Below are positions 1 to 6,570 of a stretch of DNA of 23,128 nucleotides, one piece after another; position 1 is the stretch's first letter, and the number at the start of each line of letters is the position of its first letter. Source of the stretch: JBFMEX01 sp040752215 (GTDB lineage: Bacteria; Pseudomonadota; Alphaproteobacteria; Rhizobiales; Hyphomicrobiaceae); the NCBI GenBank assembly GCA_040752215.1, contig JBFMEX010000031.1:1-23128 (forward strand). Reading direction: 5' to 3'. Below the pieces are notes generated by a model. It did no database searches, was not told the DNA's origin, and worked only from the letters and a program-made list of their open reading frames with translations. Both the position numbers and the translations under genes were made by a program.

Positions 1-18
1 GGAGCCGGTCGGTGCGTG

Positions 19-474
19 TCAGAGCAGGGTCTTCAGGTCGCCGACGGCCTTCGTCGCGTGGCTGACCATGGCCTCGGTGGTGTCCTTCATAACCCGGGCC
101 GACAGCTCGAAGATGCCGCGAGTCTGGTCGGCGACCGCTGCCAGCTGCTGCTGGGCGAGCCGCACCTGGATCTGGGTTGCTTCCTGGATCGTAGCGGCGC
201 GCGCCAGCTCCTCCGCGGCGTCGAGGATCGCCTCGATGTTCGCGGCGGCGTAGCCGGTGGCGGCGTCGACGATCGCCTTGGCGCCGGTCTGCGTGGTCGC
301 AACGACATCCTCAAGCGCTTTGACGTTGGCCTGGGCGGAGGTGTTCCACCGGGCGTGAGCCTGGCGGTACTTGACCACGGCGTCCTCGAGCAGGGCTTGA
401 ACCTCTGTCGGCACCTCCACCTTGGTGGCGGCGGCGAGGAAATCACGTGTCGTCCAATCGAGTTGCGTTGCCAT
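19..474 (-). CDS. Phasin family protein (polyhydroxyalkanoate granule-associated)
   Basis: A 151-aa, almost entirely helical, Ala/Gln/Glu-rich protein with no signal peptide or membrane segment. Composition and length fit the Phasin_2-type proteins of alphaproteobacteria, which coat polyhydroxybutyrate granules in the cytoplasm. Typical features are the N-terminal region with alternating aromatic and acidic residues and a long amphipathic helix running through the middle (roughly residues 40-130). The start at 474 was chosen because an AAGGAG Shine-Dalgarno lies about 9 nt upstream; a longer reading of the same frame to 582 has no such signal and an Arg/Pro-rich, unphasin-like N-terminus. The gene diverges from the response regulator at 703, and the space between them carries a long inverted repeat. 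The neighbouring mcd gene, a step in acetyl-CoA assimilation that links to PHB metabolites, makes a storage-granule role sensible. The exact subfamily cannot be fixed by eye. Confidence 0.8.
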   Translation of the reverse strand: MATQLDWTTRDFLAAATKVEVPTEVQALLEDAVVKYRQAHARWNTSAQANVKALEDVVATTQTGAKAIVDAATGYAAANIEAILDAAEELARAATIQEATQIQVRLAQQQLAAVADQTRGIFELSARVMKDTTEAMVSHATKAVGDLKTLL

Positions 475-567
475 TGCATGTCTCCTTCTTGTGGCGTTTG
501 CGGGCGGCGAGATCCGGGCACGGGGCTCGCTTCGATGCCTGACGAGGAGCAATATGGGGGCAGGAAT

Positions 568-623
568 GCTGCGTCGCAACATCTATCTTATTGCACTGCA
601 CCAAAGTACTGTTGTGACGCAGC
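568..623. promoter_or_regulatory. Long inverted repeat in the phasin/response-regulator divergent region
   Basis: The left arm GCTGCGTCGCAACA (568-581) and the right arm TGTTGTGACGCAGC (610-623) are complementary at 13 of 14 positions and are separated by 28 nt. The arm centres are 42 bp apart, about four helical turns. The spacer contains TTGCACTGCA, a TGCA-rich motif reminiscent of sites bound by the PHB-responsive repressor PhaR. This is the only notable structure in the 228-bp divergent intergenic region, so it probably controls one or both flanking genes. The regulator is not known. Confidence 0.5.
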
Positions 624-702
624 GCGGACTCCCGTACCAACGTCGTAACGCTCGGCCAGCCGAGCGCTTCGTTCGGATTGACGTCCAGCTAGGGAGCCGC
701 CG

Positions 703-1398
703 ATGCCGCACAAAATCCTGATCGTGGACGACCATCCAATCTTCTCGGAGGCACTTCGGGACGTCGTTGCCGATGCCTTTCCAAACGGCGTCGTCGTGGC
801 CGCGGAAACGCTGCGCGAGGCAATTGAACTCATTTGCAGCCACGGTGATTGGGACCTCGTCCTGTTGGACCTTTGGTTGCCCGACACTCACGGCTTCACT
901 GGGTTGATCGAGCTGCGCCGGCGGTTTTCCAAGCTGCCGATCGTGGTCGTCTCGGCGTTCGCCGATCACGGCGTCGTCCACAAGGCAGTGGTGTGCGGTG
1001 CGGCTGGGTTCATCCCCAAATCCGCCGGCAAAGAGACGCTGCTGCGGGCGATCCGGGAGGTGTTGGCGGGTGACGTCGCGCTGCCGGCCGACTACGTGCC
1101 GCCGACGTCGGCGGCATGCAAGGATCTCGCGACGCTTACCTCACGCCTGCGCTCGCTGACCCGCCAGCAGCTTCGCGTGCTTCACATGCTCTGTCAGGGG
1201 CTGCTCAACAAGCAGATCGCCCACCAGCTCGAAGTCGGCGAGACGACCGTCAAGGCCCACGTCAGCGAGATCCTGCGCAAGTTGAGCGTCAACTCGCGTA
1301 CTCAGGCCGTGCTCGAGGTGTCGAAGCTCGATCTCGGGGCAGTACTGGCGCTTTATGGAGGAGAGGATGCGAGCACTTATGTCAACTCGGCTCAGTGA
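703..1398 (+). CDS. LuxR/NarL-type two-component response regulator (orphan)
   Basis: A 231-aa protein with a REC domain (residues ~3-120) and a C-terminal LuxR-type helix-turn-helix (~145-210). Key receiver residues are visible: the acidic pair D9-D10, phospho-acceptor D56 in LLDLWLPD, S84 in the switch position and K106 in IPKS. The HTH follows the NarL/FixJ pattern (LTRQQLRVLHMLCQGLLNKQ, then the TTVKAHVSEILRKL recognition segment). The start is set by AGGGAG 7 nt upstream of ATG 703. It should be a cytoplasmic DNA-binding activator or repressor switched by phosphorylation. No histidine kinase lies next to it, so its stimulus is unknown. A small reading frame overlaps its 3' end and may be co-translated. 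Confidence 0.9.
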   Translation: MPHKILIVDDHPIFSEALRDVVADAFPNGVVVAAETLREAIELICSHGDWDLVLLDLWLPDTHGFTGLIELRRRFSKLPIVVVSAFADHGVVHKAVVCGAAGFIPKSAGKETLLRAIREVLAGDVALPADYVPPTSAACKDLATLTSRLRSLTRQQLRVLHMLCQGLLNKQIAHQLEVGETTVKAHVSEILRKLSVNSRTQAVLEVSKLDLGAVLALYGGEDASTYVNSAQ

Positions 1399-1546
1399 GC
1401 TGGTCGTGTGCAGGACCGGCAGTGAAGTGTGGCGCGCCCGGATTGCTTACGATCTGAGCCGGGATCGCGACTACCTCCCATCGGTCACGGTTTCGACAGC
1501 GCTGGCGATCGCGATCTCGGGGCTGGCGGTGCTGGCCCATCTGTGA
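1367..1546 (+). CDS. Possible 59-aa membrane-anchored small protein
   Basis: A small frame that overlaps the last 32 nt of the response regulator gene. ATG 1367 is preceded by GGAGGAGAGG, a strong Shine-Dalgarno, which suggests translational coupling; ATG 1379 is the alternative start. The product has a charged N-terminal half with a single Cys and a C-terminal hydrophobic stretch of about 20 residues (VTVSTALAIAISGLAVLAHL), so it could be a single-pass C-tail-anchored peptide. No family is recognised. It ends 40 bp before the end of the convergent mcd gene. The good ribosome site and hydrophobic tail argue for a gene; the short length and GC-rich background argue for caution. Confidence 0.4.
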   Translation: MRALMSTRLSELVVCRTGSEVWRARIAYDLSRDRDYLPSVTVSTALAIAISGLAVLAHL

Positions 1547-1586
1547 GCGCCGTGCCGCGTCGCCCCGCGCCGCCGACTTGGAGCGC

Positions 1587-3266
1587 TCAATTGCGCCCTT
1601 CCAGCAGCCGCCGGGCGATGACCTGCGCCTGTATCTCGGCGGCGCCCTCGAAGATGTTGAGGATGCGCGCGTCGCAGAGCACGCGGGAGACCGGATACTC
1701 AAGCGCGAAGCCGTTGCCGCCGTGGATCTGCAGCGCGTTGTCTGCGGCCGCCCAGGCGACGCGGGCGCCTAACAGCTTAGCCATGCCGGCTTCCAGGTCG
1801 CAGCGCCGGCCCTCGTCCTTCTCGCGCGCGGCGAAATAGGTCAGCTGGCGCGCGATCATCACCTCGACCGCCATCATCGCCACCTTGTTGGCGACGCGCG
1901 GGAAGGCGTAGATCGGCTTGCCGAACTGGTTGCGCTCGAGCGCGTATTTCAACGCCAGGTCCATCGCGCACTGGGCGACGCCGACCGCCCGCGCCGCGGT
2001 CTGGATGCGTGCCGCCTCGAACGTGTTCATCAGCTGCTTGAAGCCCTGCCCCTCGACGCCGCCGAGCAGCTGGCTTTCCGGCACCTCGAAACCGTCGAAC
2101 GAGATGTCGTACTCCTTCATGCCGCGATAGCCTAAGACCTCGATCTCGCCGCCGGTCATGCCTTCGGCCGGGAACGGATCGGCGTCGTTGCCGCGCGGCT
2201 TCTCGGCGAGCAACATGGAAAGGCCCTTGTAGCCCTTCTCGTCCGGATTGGTGCGCACGAGCAGCGTCATCAGGTCGGCGCGCACGGGATGGGTGATCCA
2301 CGTCTTCTGGCCGGTGACCTTGTAAACGCCCGCCTCCTTCACCGCGCGCGTCTTGAGCGAGGCAAGGTCGGAGCCCGTATTGGGCTCGGTGAACACCGCC
2401 GTCGGCAGGATCTCGCCGCTGGCGATCCTCGGCAGGTACTGCTGCTTCTGCTCCTCGGTGCCGTTGTTGAGGATCAGCTCGCCGGCGATCTCCGAGCGGG
2501 TGCCGAGCGAGCCGACGCCAATGTAGCCGCGCGACAGCTCCTCGGAGACTATGCACATCGATTCCTTGCCGAGCGCGAGGCCGCCGTACTCCTCCGGCAG
2601 GGTAAGTCCGAACACGCCGAGCTCGGCCACCTTCTCGATGATCTCGAGCGGGATGTAGGCGTTGGCGAGATGCCACTCGTGCGCGTAGGGCACCACCTCG
2701 GCTTGTGAGAACCGGCGCATCTGCTCGTGGATCTCGGCGTGCGTCTCGTCGAGGCCGGAATCGCCGTAGGTGGTGGCGCCGGGGTGTTGGGCGACCAACT
2801 CGGCAATCCGCGACTTGACCGTCTGCGTGCTGCCCTCGGCGACGAGGTCGGCGCACCTGTCCTCGAACGCGCGCAGCTCGGCCCGGTCGACCCCCATCTC
2901 CTCGGCGCGGATCACCTCCAGCTGGCTCATCGGGATGCCTCCGGCGATCTGCGCCAGATACTCGGCGAATCCGGCGACCAGCAGCAGCCGCTCCAGCTCG
3001 CCGAGGCGACCCTGTTCGGCGAGGCGGCTGGCCCAGCCGTGCAGCTGGCGCAGCGCCTCGACCGTGGTCGCGAGCCAGGCGAGGCCGTGGGCGACGTGCT
3101 GGGCGGCGTCGACGCCTCCGGCTGCCGCGATGTGGGCCCCGACGCCGGGCTTGGCCGCGGCGAGGACGCGATCGGCCTCGCCGACTGCCGCCGCCGTCCG
3201 CTCCAGCAGGCGCTCGGGTCCGGCTGTCAGCACGTCGCCCTTCGTCTCCGGCTCAGCTGTCGTCAT
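1587..3266 (-). CDS. mcd: (2S)-methylsuccinyl-CoA dehydrogenase
   Basis: A 559-aa acyl-CoA dehydrogenase-superfamily flavoprotein. It is much longer than ordinary ACADs (about 380 aa) because of an N-terminal extension of about 150 residues, which is characteristic of Mcd from the ethylmalonyl-CoA pathway. Mcd oxidises (2S)-methylsuccinyl-CoA to mesaconyl-CoA in the cytoplasm during acetyl-CoA assimilation. From memory of the family, the stretches ELSRGYIGVGSLGTRSEIA, AVFTEPNTGSDLASLKTRA, GGEIEVLGYRGMKEY and LQIHGGNGFALEYPVSR are nearly identical to Mcd. The catalytic Glu is expected in IFEGAAEIQ, about residue 540. The start at 3266 has GAGGAG about 7 nt upstream; an in-frame extension to 3356 lacks one. 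The gene stands alone on the minus strand. The main alternative, a generic acyl-CoA dehydrogenase, is less likely given the extension and motif identity. Confidence 0.9.
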   Translation of the reverse strand: MTTAEPETKGDVLTAGPERLLERTAAAVGEADRVLAAAKPGVGAHIAAAGGVDAAQHVAHGLAWLATTVEALRQLHGWASRLAEQGRLGELERLLLVAGFAEYLAQIAGGIPMSQLEVIRAEEMGVDRAELRAFEDRCADLVAEGSTQTVKSRIAELVAQHPGATTYGDSGLDETHAEIHEQMRRFSQAEVVPYAHEWHLANAYIPLEIIEKVAELGVFGLTLPEEYGGLALGKESMCIVSEELSRGYIGVGSLGTRSEIAGELILNNGTEEQKQQYLPRIASGEILPTAVFTEPNTGSDLASLKTRAVKEAGVYKVTGQKTWITHPVRADLMTLLVRTNPDEKGYKGLSMLLAEKPRGNDADPFPAEGMTGGEIEVLGYRGMKEYDISFDGFEVPESQLLGGVEGQGFKQLMNTFEAARIQTAARAVGVAQCAMDLALKYALERNQFGKPIYAFPRVANKVAMMAVEVMIARQLTYFAAREKDEGRRCDLEAGMAKLLGARVAWAAADNALQIHGGNGFALEYPVSRVLCDARILNIFEGAAEIQAQVIARRLLEGRN

Positions 3267-3476
3267 GCTCGTCTCCTCGTCGCTCGACCGCCGCCAGCCG
3301 CCCTGCCGCATTGCGGAATCCGGGCCGCACCATAGCGGCGCGCCAGCGCCACGCAATCGGCTTTTGGCCTGACGCCGGCTCGCTCACGCTGAACTGGCGG
3401 AGGTCCGCGAGGGGCCGCGCTGCGGCGGGAGTCCCCGGTCGGCACGGCAACCGCCACCCGCCGCCACCCCGCGCAA

Positions 3477-3508
3477 GAAAAGGGCGGGGAGCTTGTTGCT
3501 CCCCGCCC
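3477..3508 (-). terminator. Rho-independent terminator of hsp20
   Basis: A perfect 11-bp inverted repeat, GGGCGGGGAGC (3482-3492) and GCTCCCCGCCC (3498-3508), with a TTGTT loop. Read on the minus strand the stem is followed directly by CTTTTCTT (complement of 3473-3481). It lies about 70 nt after the hsp20 stop codon and about 210 nt upstream of mcd, so it isolates the two minus-strand genes. The rest of the 314-bp gap (3267-3580) shows no further gene or clear signal. Confidence 0.8.
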
Positions 3509-3580
3509 CGTCCTACGCGGCCCCTGCCGCCGTGGGCATAGCCCCGCGGGCCTACCGGCCGGGCCGCTGAGCGGCTTGGC

Positions 3581-4033
3581 TCAGGCGTTAGCCTCGATCT
3601 GCTTCGGTGCGCCGGGCTTGGCGATCTCGATCACGCGCGGCTTCATGCGCTCCGGCAGGTTGCGTACGAGATCGATGTTCAAAAGCCCGTCCTTCATCTC
3701 CGCGCCCTTGACCTCGACGTGGTCGGCGAGCTGGAAGCGGCGCTCGAAGCTGCGAGTGGCGATGCCGCGGTGCAGGTAGCTGCGCTCCTTCTCCTCCGGC
3801 GCCTTCTCGCCGCGGACACTGAGCGTCGCCTCCTTGACCTCGATCCTGATTTCCGGCTCGGAGAAGCCGGCGACCGCCATGGTAATGCGGTACTCGTTCT
3901 CGGCCAGACGCTCGATGTTGTAGGGCGGATAGCTGCTCTCGGCGTCGGGGCCGGCGACGCTGTCCAGGAGCTGGAACAGCCGGTCGAAGCCGACGGTGGA
4001 GCGATAGAACGGGGCAAAGTCCATGTGTCGCAT
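3581..4033 (-). CDS. Small heat shock protein, Hsp20/IbpA family
   Basis: A 150-aa protein with an N-terminal arm (MRHMDFAPFYRSTVGFDRLF), an alpha-crystallin domain from about residue 38 to 128, and a short C-terminal tail with the IEI motif (I-x-I type) that mediates oligomerisation. NIERLAENEYRITMAVAGFS and the GLLNIDLVRNLPE strand are typical of rhizobial and E. coli IbpA-like proteins. These ATP-independent holdases bind unfolding cytoplasmic proteins during heat shock. The start at 4033 is supported by AGGAGG at 4041-4046, 7 nt upstream. The leader upstream is highly structured and preceded by an RpoH-like promoter. The gene is monocistronic, with its own terminator. Confidence 0.92.
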   Translation of the reverse strand: MRHMDFAPFYRSTVGFDRLFQLLDSVAGPDAESSYPPYNIERLAENEYRITMAVAGFSEPEIRIEVKEATLSVRGEKAPEEKERSYLHRGIATRSFERRFQLADHVEVKGAEMKDGLLNIDLVRNLPERMKPRVIEIAKPGAPKQIEANA

Positions 4034-4128
4034 CACATATCCTCCTATTGAGCGACATGCGGGAAAGCCCGCCGCGCTCGGCGGCCGGGCCACTCGTGAC
4101 GTGCACCCACGAAGGGCGTGCACGTCAC
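4034..4128 (-). promoter_or_regulatory. Structured hsp20 5' leader, ROSE-like RNA thermometer candidate
   Basis: Read on the minus strand, the leader contains three hairpin segments in order. The first is a perfect 11-bp stem, GTGACGTGCAC / GTGCACGTCAC (4096-4128, 11-nt loop). The second is a 6-bp stem, CCGCCG-AGCG-CGGCGG. The third is a short AU-flanked hairpin, in which UCGCU (matching the ROSE U(U/C)GCU motif) faces AGGAGG across a CAAU loop, so the Shine-Dalgarno would be masked. ROSE elements are known upstream of rhizobial small heat shock genes and have this general plan and length. The assignment rests on motif and layout, not on computed folding. Confidence 0.5.
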
Positions 4129-4130
4129 CT

Positions 4131-4159
4131 GATTTAGAGGCCGGGTGAGCGCTTTCAAG
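4131..4159 (-). promoter_or_regulatory. RpoH (sigma-32)-type promoter for hsp20
   Basis: On the minus strand there is CTTGAAA (complement of 4153-4159), a perfect sigma-32 -35 core, followed after about 15 nt by an AT-containing -10-like segment CTCTAAATC (complement of 4131-4139), the only AT-rich patch nearby. The predicted transcription start falls near 4125, at the foot of the long leader hairpin, giving a 5' UTR of about 90 nt. The -10 is only a partial match to the alphaproteobacterial consensus. Confidence 0.45.
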
Positions 4160-4209
4160 ATCTGGGTGAGGGGCCGAAGCTGGGCGACACGCGCGCGCGG
4201 CCGCCCCGA

Positions 4210-4234
4210 CCCTCTCGCCGCAAGCGGGGAGAGG
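4210..4234. repeat. REP-like short palindrome
   Basis: CCTCTCGCCGC (4211-4221), AAGC-type loop and GCGGGGAGAGG (4224-4234) form a hairpin with one mismatch. It resembles the dispersed CTCTCCCC-GGGGAGAG intergenic palindromes common in Hyphomicrobiales genomes. It lies in the 328-bp gap between the divergent hsp20 and the gene at 4362; that gap otherwise contains only the hsp20 promoter and leader. A single copy in a window cannot prove dispersal. Confidence 0.35.
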
Positions 4235-4361
4235 AGGACTGCCACCGGCTTTCAAGACCCCTCGTGCCGATCGGCCGGCGGCGTTCCTTCAGCTCCCGTT
4301 CATGTTGCCGCCGCCATTGTCGGGAATGGTAGGGAGGCGCCACAAGCGCCAGGAGGAATTC

Positions 4362-5099
4362 ATGCCGCTCACGATGCCGTCGCCGCGCGCCCTCGGGGCC
4401 GCGCTCGCCGCAACCGTCACCATGCTGGCGCTGCCGGGCGGCGCCGGTGCCGCCGACATCGACCGGCCATACGACAGCGGCCGTTACGAGGATCCCTACG
4501 ACGATCCGCGCTATGCCGACATCTACGGCCGGCGCGGCGGCGCGCAAGGCTACCGCTACCGCTATGTCGACCGCTCCGGCGCGCCCAATGAGCCGCCGGT
4601 CGAGCGCTATCAGGACGGGCCCGACGTCGACGACGGCGCCGACGACGAGCCCGGCGTGCGTGTCGACCGCTACGAGGACGAGGTTCCCCCCGAGGATCGG
4701 CCGCGTAGCTACGGCGGCGACACGCGCCGCTATGATCCACCGCGCTCCTACAAAGACGACGACGATGCGCGCTACGAGCCCCCGCGCCGCTACTCGGAGG
4801 CGCCGCTGCCCGGGCCGCGCCATTACCGTGAGGACCGCGACGAGCCGTTCCACTACCGCCGCGGCTGCACTCCGCGCCGCGAGATCCGCCGCGCGTTGAT
4901 CGACGACGGCTGGTTCGACTTCCGCGGCCTCCAGCTCAGGGGCGACGTGGCCTTCGTCTGCGCGCGGCGCGACAACGGGCGATTGTTCGCGCTCCGGCTC
5001 GACCGCTGCACCGGCCGCGTGCTGCGCGCCGAGGTGATCTCTCCGCCCGATAGCGGCCGCTGGGTCTCCGGCCCGCGACGGTTCTATCCGACGTATTGA
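4362..5099 (+). CDS. Exported Tyr/Arg/Asp/Pro-rich protein with PepSY-like C-terminus
   Basis: A 245-aa protein. A signal peptide is evident (hydrophobic ALGAALAATVTMLALPGGAG, probable cleavage after AGA before ADIDRP). Residues ~30-165 are low-complexity and dominated by Tyr, Arg, Asp and Pro (YEDPYDDPRYADIYGRR and similar), probably disordered in the periplasm. The C-terminal ~75 residues are ordered and contain two Cys (RRGCTPRREI and VAFVCARRDN) plus a third in RLDRCTGRV, with the pattern of small PepSY-like domains often seen in alphaproteobacterial exported proteins. The start at 4362 has AGGAGGAATTC directly upstream; an earlier in-frame ATG (4302) lacks a site and would bury the signal peptide. 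No function can be assigned. It converges with the gene ending at 5117. Confidence 0.75.
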   Translation: MPLTMPSPRALGAALAATVTMLALPGGAGAADIDRPYDSGRYEDPYDDPRYADIYGRRGGAQGYRYRYVDRSGAPNEPPVERYQDGPDVDDGADDEPGVRVDRYEDEVPPEDRPRSYGGDTRRYDPPRSYKDDDDARYEPPRRYSEAPLPGPRHYREDRDEPFHYRRGCTPRREIRRALIDDGWFDFRGLQLRGDVAFVCARRDNGRLFALRLDRCTGRVLRAEVISPPDSGRWVSGPRRFYPTY

Positions 5100-5116
5100 G
5101 GCAATATTGGCGGCGC

Positions 5117-5824
5117 TCAAGGCGGGGTCGAATCCGGTGCCGGGAACGTGACCTCGCCGCCGATCATGCGCTCGAGCAGAGAGCAGCCATGATCGGGAGC
5201 CGTGAAGTGCCGGTAAGCGCGGGCGCCGAACCGCAGCGGCTCCACGTCGTGGGCGAAGGCGGTGAAAGAAGCCAGCTCCGCGCCCTCCGCGTTGGGAAAG
5301 GCGTCGAGGAATGTAGCGCGCGATCCGGCGCTCATCGTGCCGATCTGCACCGCGTATGCCACGTACTCATGGGCGTTTACGGGCAGTCGACCGGCGTCCG
5401 GTTGGTCGTGCAGAATGCCATGTGCGACCTCGTGAGCGATCAGGCTGCGCCAGACCTCGATCAGGGGCAGTCTCCTATAGGGGCTGTCGGGGCCGAGTTC
5501 CTCGCCGCATCGCGCGAGCGAGGTGATCTCGATGCGTCGCTGCGACGGTACGAACTGGCCAAGTGTGCGGGTGCCGCAGGGATGTAGGATCTCATCCACG
5601 GTCTGGATGGTCAGGCCGTGCTTCGGGCCGATCCCGCATCGCGAGAGGAAGGCAATCGCCGCGCCGGCGGCATCACACGCGACCGTCACGGGAGTGCCGC
5701 TCTCGGCACGTATCGTGACAGGTATCCCCGCGCACGCGAAATGCTCGGCAGCTTGGGCGGCGAGGCCGCCAATCGCCAGCATCGCTCCGCTCATCAGTGC
5801 CGGGGCGAAGCAAATCGAGTTCAT
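5117..5824 (-). CDS. Exported putative zinc metalloprotease-like protein (HEVAH motif)
   Basis: A 235-aa protein with a signal peptide (cleavage likely after AAQAA, near residue 26). It contains HEVAH at residues 131-135 within a helix-like context (LIAHEVAHGIL), followed by HEYVAYAVQ, whose Glu (~153) sits where a gluzincin-type third ligand would be expected. Six Cys, in the mature part, could form periplasmic disulfides. It may be a periplasmic zinc peptidase, but the family is not recognised and activity is unproven. The start at 5824 is supported by CGGGAG 6 nt upstream; an upstream in-frame ATG (5911) has none. It diverges from the cytochrome c gene at 6025, with a perfect FNR/FixK-type box 50 bp upstream of its start. 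Confidence 0.65.
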   Translation of the reverse strand: MNSICFAPALMSGAMLAIGGLAAQAAEHFACAGIPVTIRAESGTPVTVACDAAGAAIAFLSRCGIGPKHGLTIQTVDEILHPCGTRTLGQFVPSQRRIEITSLARCGEELGPDSPYRRLPLIEVWRSLIAHEVAHGILHDQPDAGRLPVNAHEYVAYAVQIGTMSAGSRATFLDAFPNAEGAELASFTAFAHDVEPLRFGARAYRHFTAPDHGCSLLERMIGGEVTFPAPDSTPP

Positions 5825-5873
5825 GATTGCTCCCGAGCTTGCCGACGCGAGGTGCGTCCCAAACCGAATTGCG

Positions 5874-5887
5874 TTGATGAGCATCAA
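5874..5887. promoter_or_regulatory. FNR/FixK-type box, TTGAT-N4-ATCAA
   Basis: TTGATGAGCATCAA is a perfect match to the FNR/Anr/FixK consensus. It lies 49 bp upstream of the metalloprotease-like gene (minus) and 137 bp upstream of the cytochrome c gene (plus). A 14-bp palindrome with all ten specified bases matching is unlikely by chance in GC-rich DNA. No convincing -10 element is visible on either side at the usual -41.5 spacing, so which gene it controls is open. Confidence 0.6.
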
Positions 5888-6024
5888 TGCATTCCATGCC
5901 AATTGGTGCAATCAAGAACAGGCTTTGCCGGCGCTGTCCGTCGCCCCGCTTGCGGCGGGACTGGGCGGGGTGCGTGGCCGCGCTTCGCCACCATCGTCTG
6001 ACGAGCGCCACTCGGGAGGATGCC

Positions 6025-6459
6025 ATGAGCAAGAAGCCCGCAATGATGATCCTGATCGGCGCCATGCTGGCGGTTGTCGGGATGCCACGCGCCGCCGCCG
6101 CCGAGATGTCGTCGCTCGGCAAGCGCGAGTACGACTCGAGCTGTGCGTCCTGCCACGGCCCACTCGGCAAGGGTGACGGGCCGTTGTCGGGCTATCTCAC
6201 ACGGAAGGCGTCCGACCTCACGATGATCATGAGGAACAACAACGGCGTCTACCCGTTCACGCTGTTGAGCGAAATCGTCGACGGGCGCCAGTCGGTGGCG
6301 CTGCATGGATCCGGCGACATGCCCGTGTGGGGCAACGAGTACAACGCCAGAGCAATCGAGCATTACCGCGACTTCCCCGGCGCCTACGACGCCGAGTCAT
6401 TCATCAAGGCGCGTGTGCTCGCGTTGGTGGAATACATCCACTCGCTACAGGCCAAGTGA
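6025..6459 (+). CDS. Small periplasmic class I cytochrome c
   Basis: A 144-aa protein with a signal peptide (MMILIGAMLAVVGMPRAAAA, cleavage near residue 26) and one heme c motif CASCH at residues 40-44. The sixth ligand is most likely M99 in GDMPVWGNEY, a typical MPxWG segment. It should be an electron-transfer monoheme cytochrome in the periplasm, possibly serving a terminal oxidase or a dehydrogenase. The start at 6025 has GGGAGGA 4-5 nt upstream; earlier ATGs in frame lack a ribosome site and would hide the signal peptide. It is divergent from the putative metalloprotease and may be under oxygen control through the FNR-type box. The redox partner cannot be told from the window. Confidence 0.9.
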   Translation: MSKKPAMMILIGAMLAVVGMPRAAAAEMSSLGKREYDSSCASCHGPLGKGDGPLSGYLTRKASDLTMIMRNNNGVYPFTLLSEIVDGRQSVALHGSGDMPVWGNEYNARAIEHYRDFPGAYDAESFIKARVLALVEYIHSLQAK

Positions 6460-6488
6460 CGGCCTCTGCGGCTTGCCCTCGCCAACCC

Positions 6489-6518
6489 AGCCCGCTGGTC
6501 GCCCGTGACCGGCGGGCT
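6489..6518. terminator. Stem-loop after the cytochrome c gene
   Basis: AGCCCGCTGGTC (6489-6500) and GACCGGCGGGCT (6507-6518) form a 12-bp stem with one G-U pair and a GCCCGT loop, 30 nt after the cytochrome stop and 53 nt before the hydrolase start. There is no T tract, so it may be a weak terminator or an mRNA 3'-end stabiliser. Confidence 0.45.
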
Positions 6519-6570
6519 CGTGCTATAGGAGGGGCTGGGACGAATCGGCGGCGACGGACGAGGAAGCGCC

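Noticed and set aside
4096..4128. CIRCE element (HrcA operator) upstream of hsp20
   Set aside because: The inverted repeat is perfect, but its arms do not resemble TTAGCACTC/GAGTGCTAA.
4155..5120. Minus-strand frame of 321 codons opposite the Tyr/Arg-rich protein
   Set aside because: The plus-strand frame has a strong ribosome site and a signal peptide; the antisense frame is Val/Ala/Arg low complexity without a start signal.
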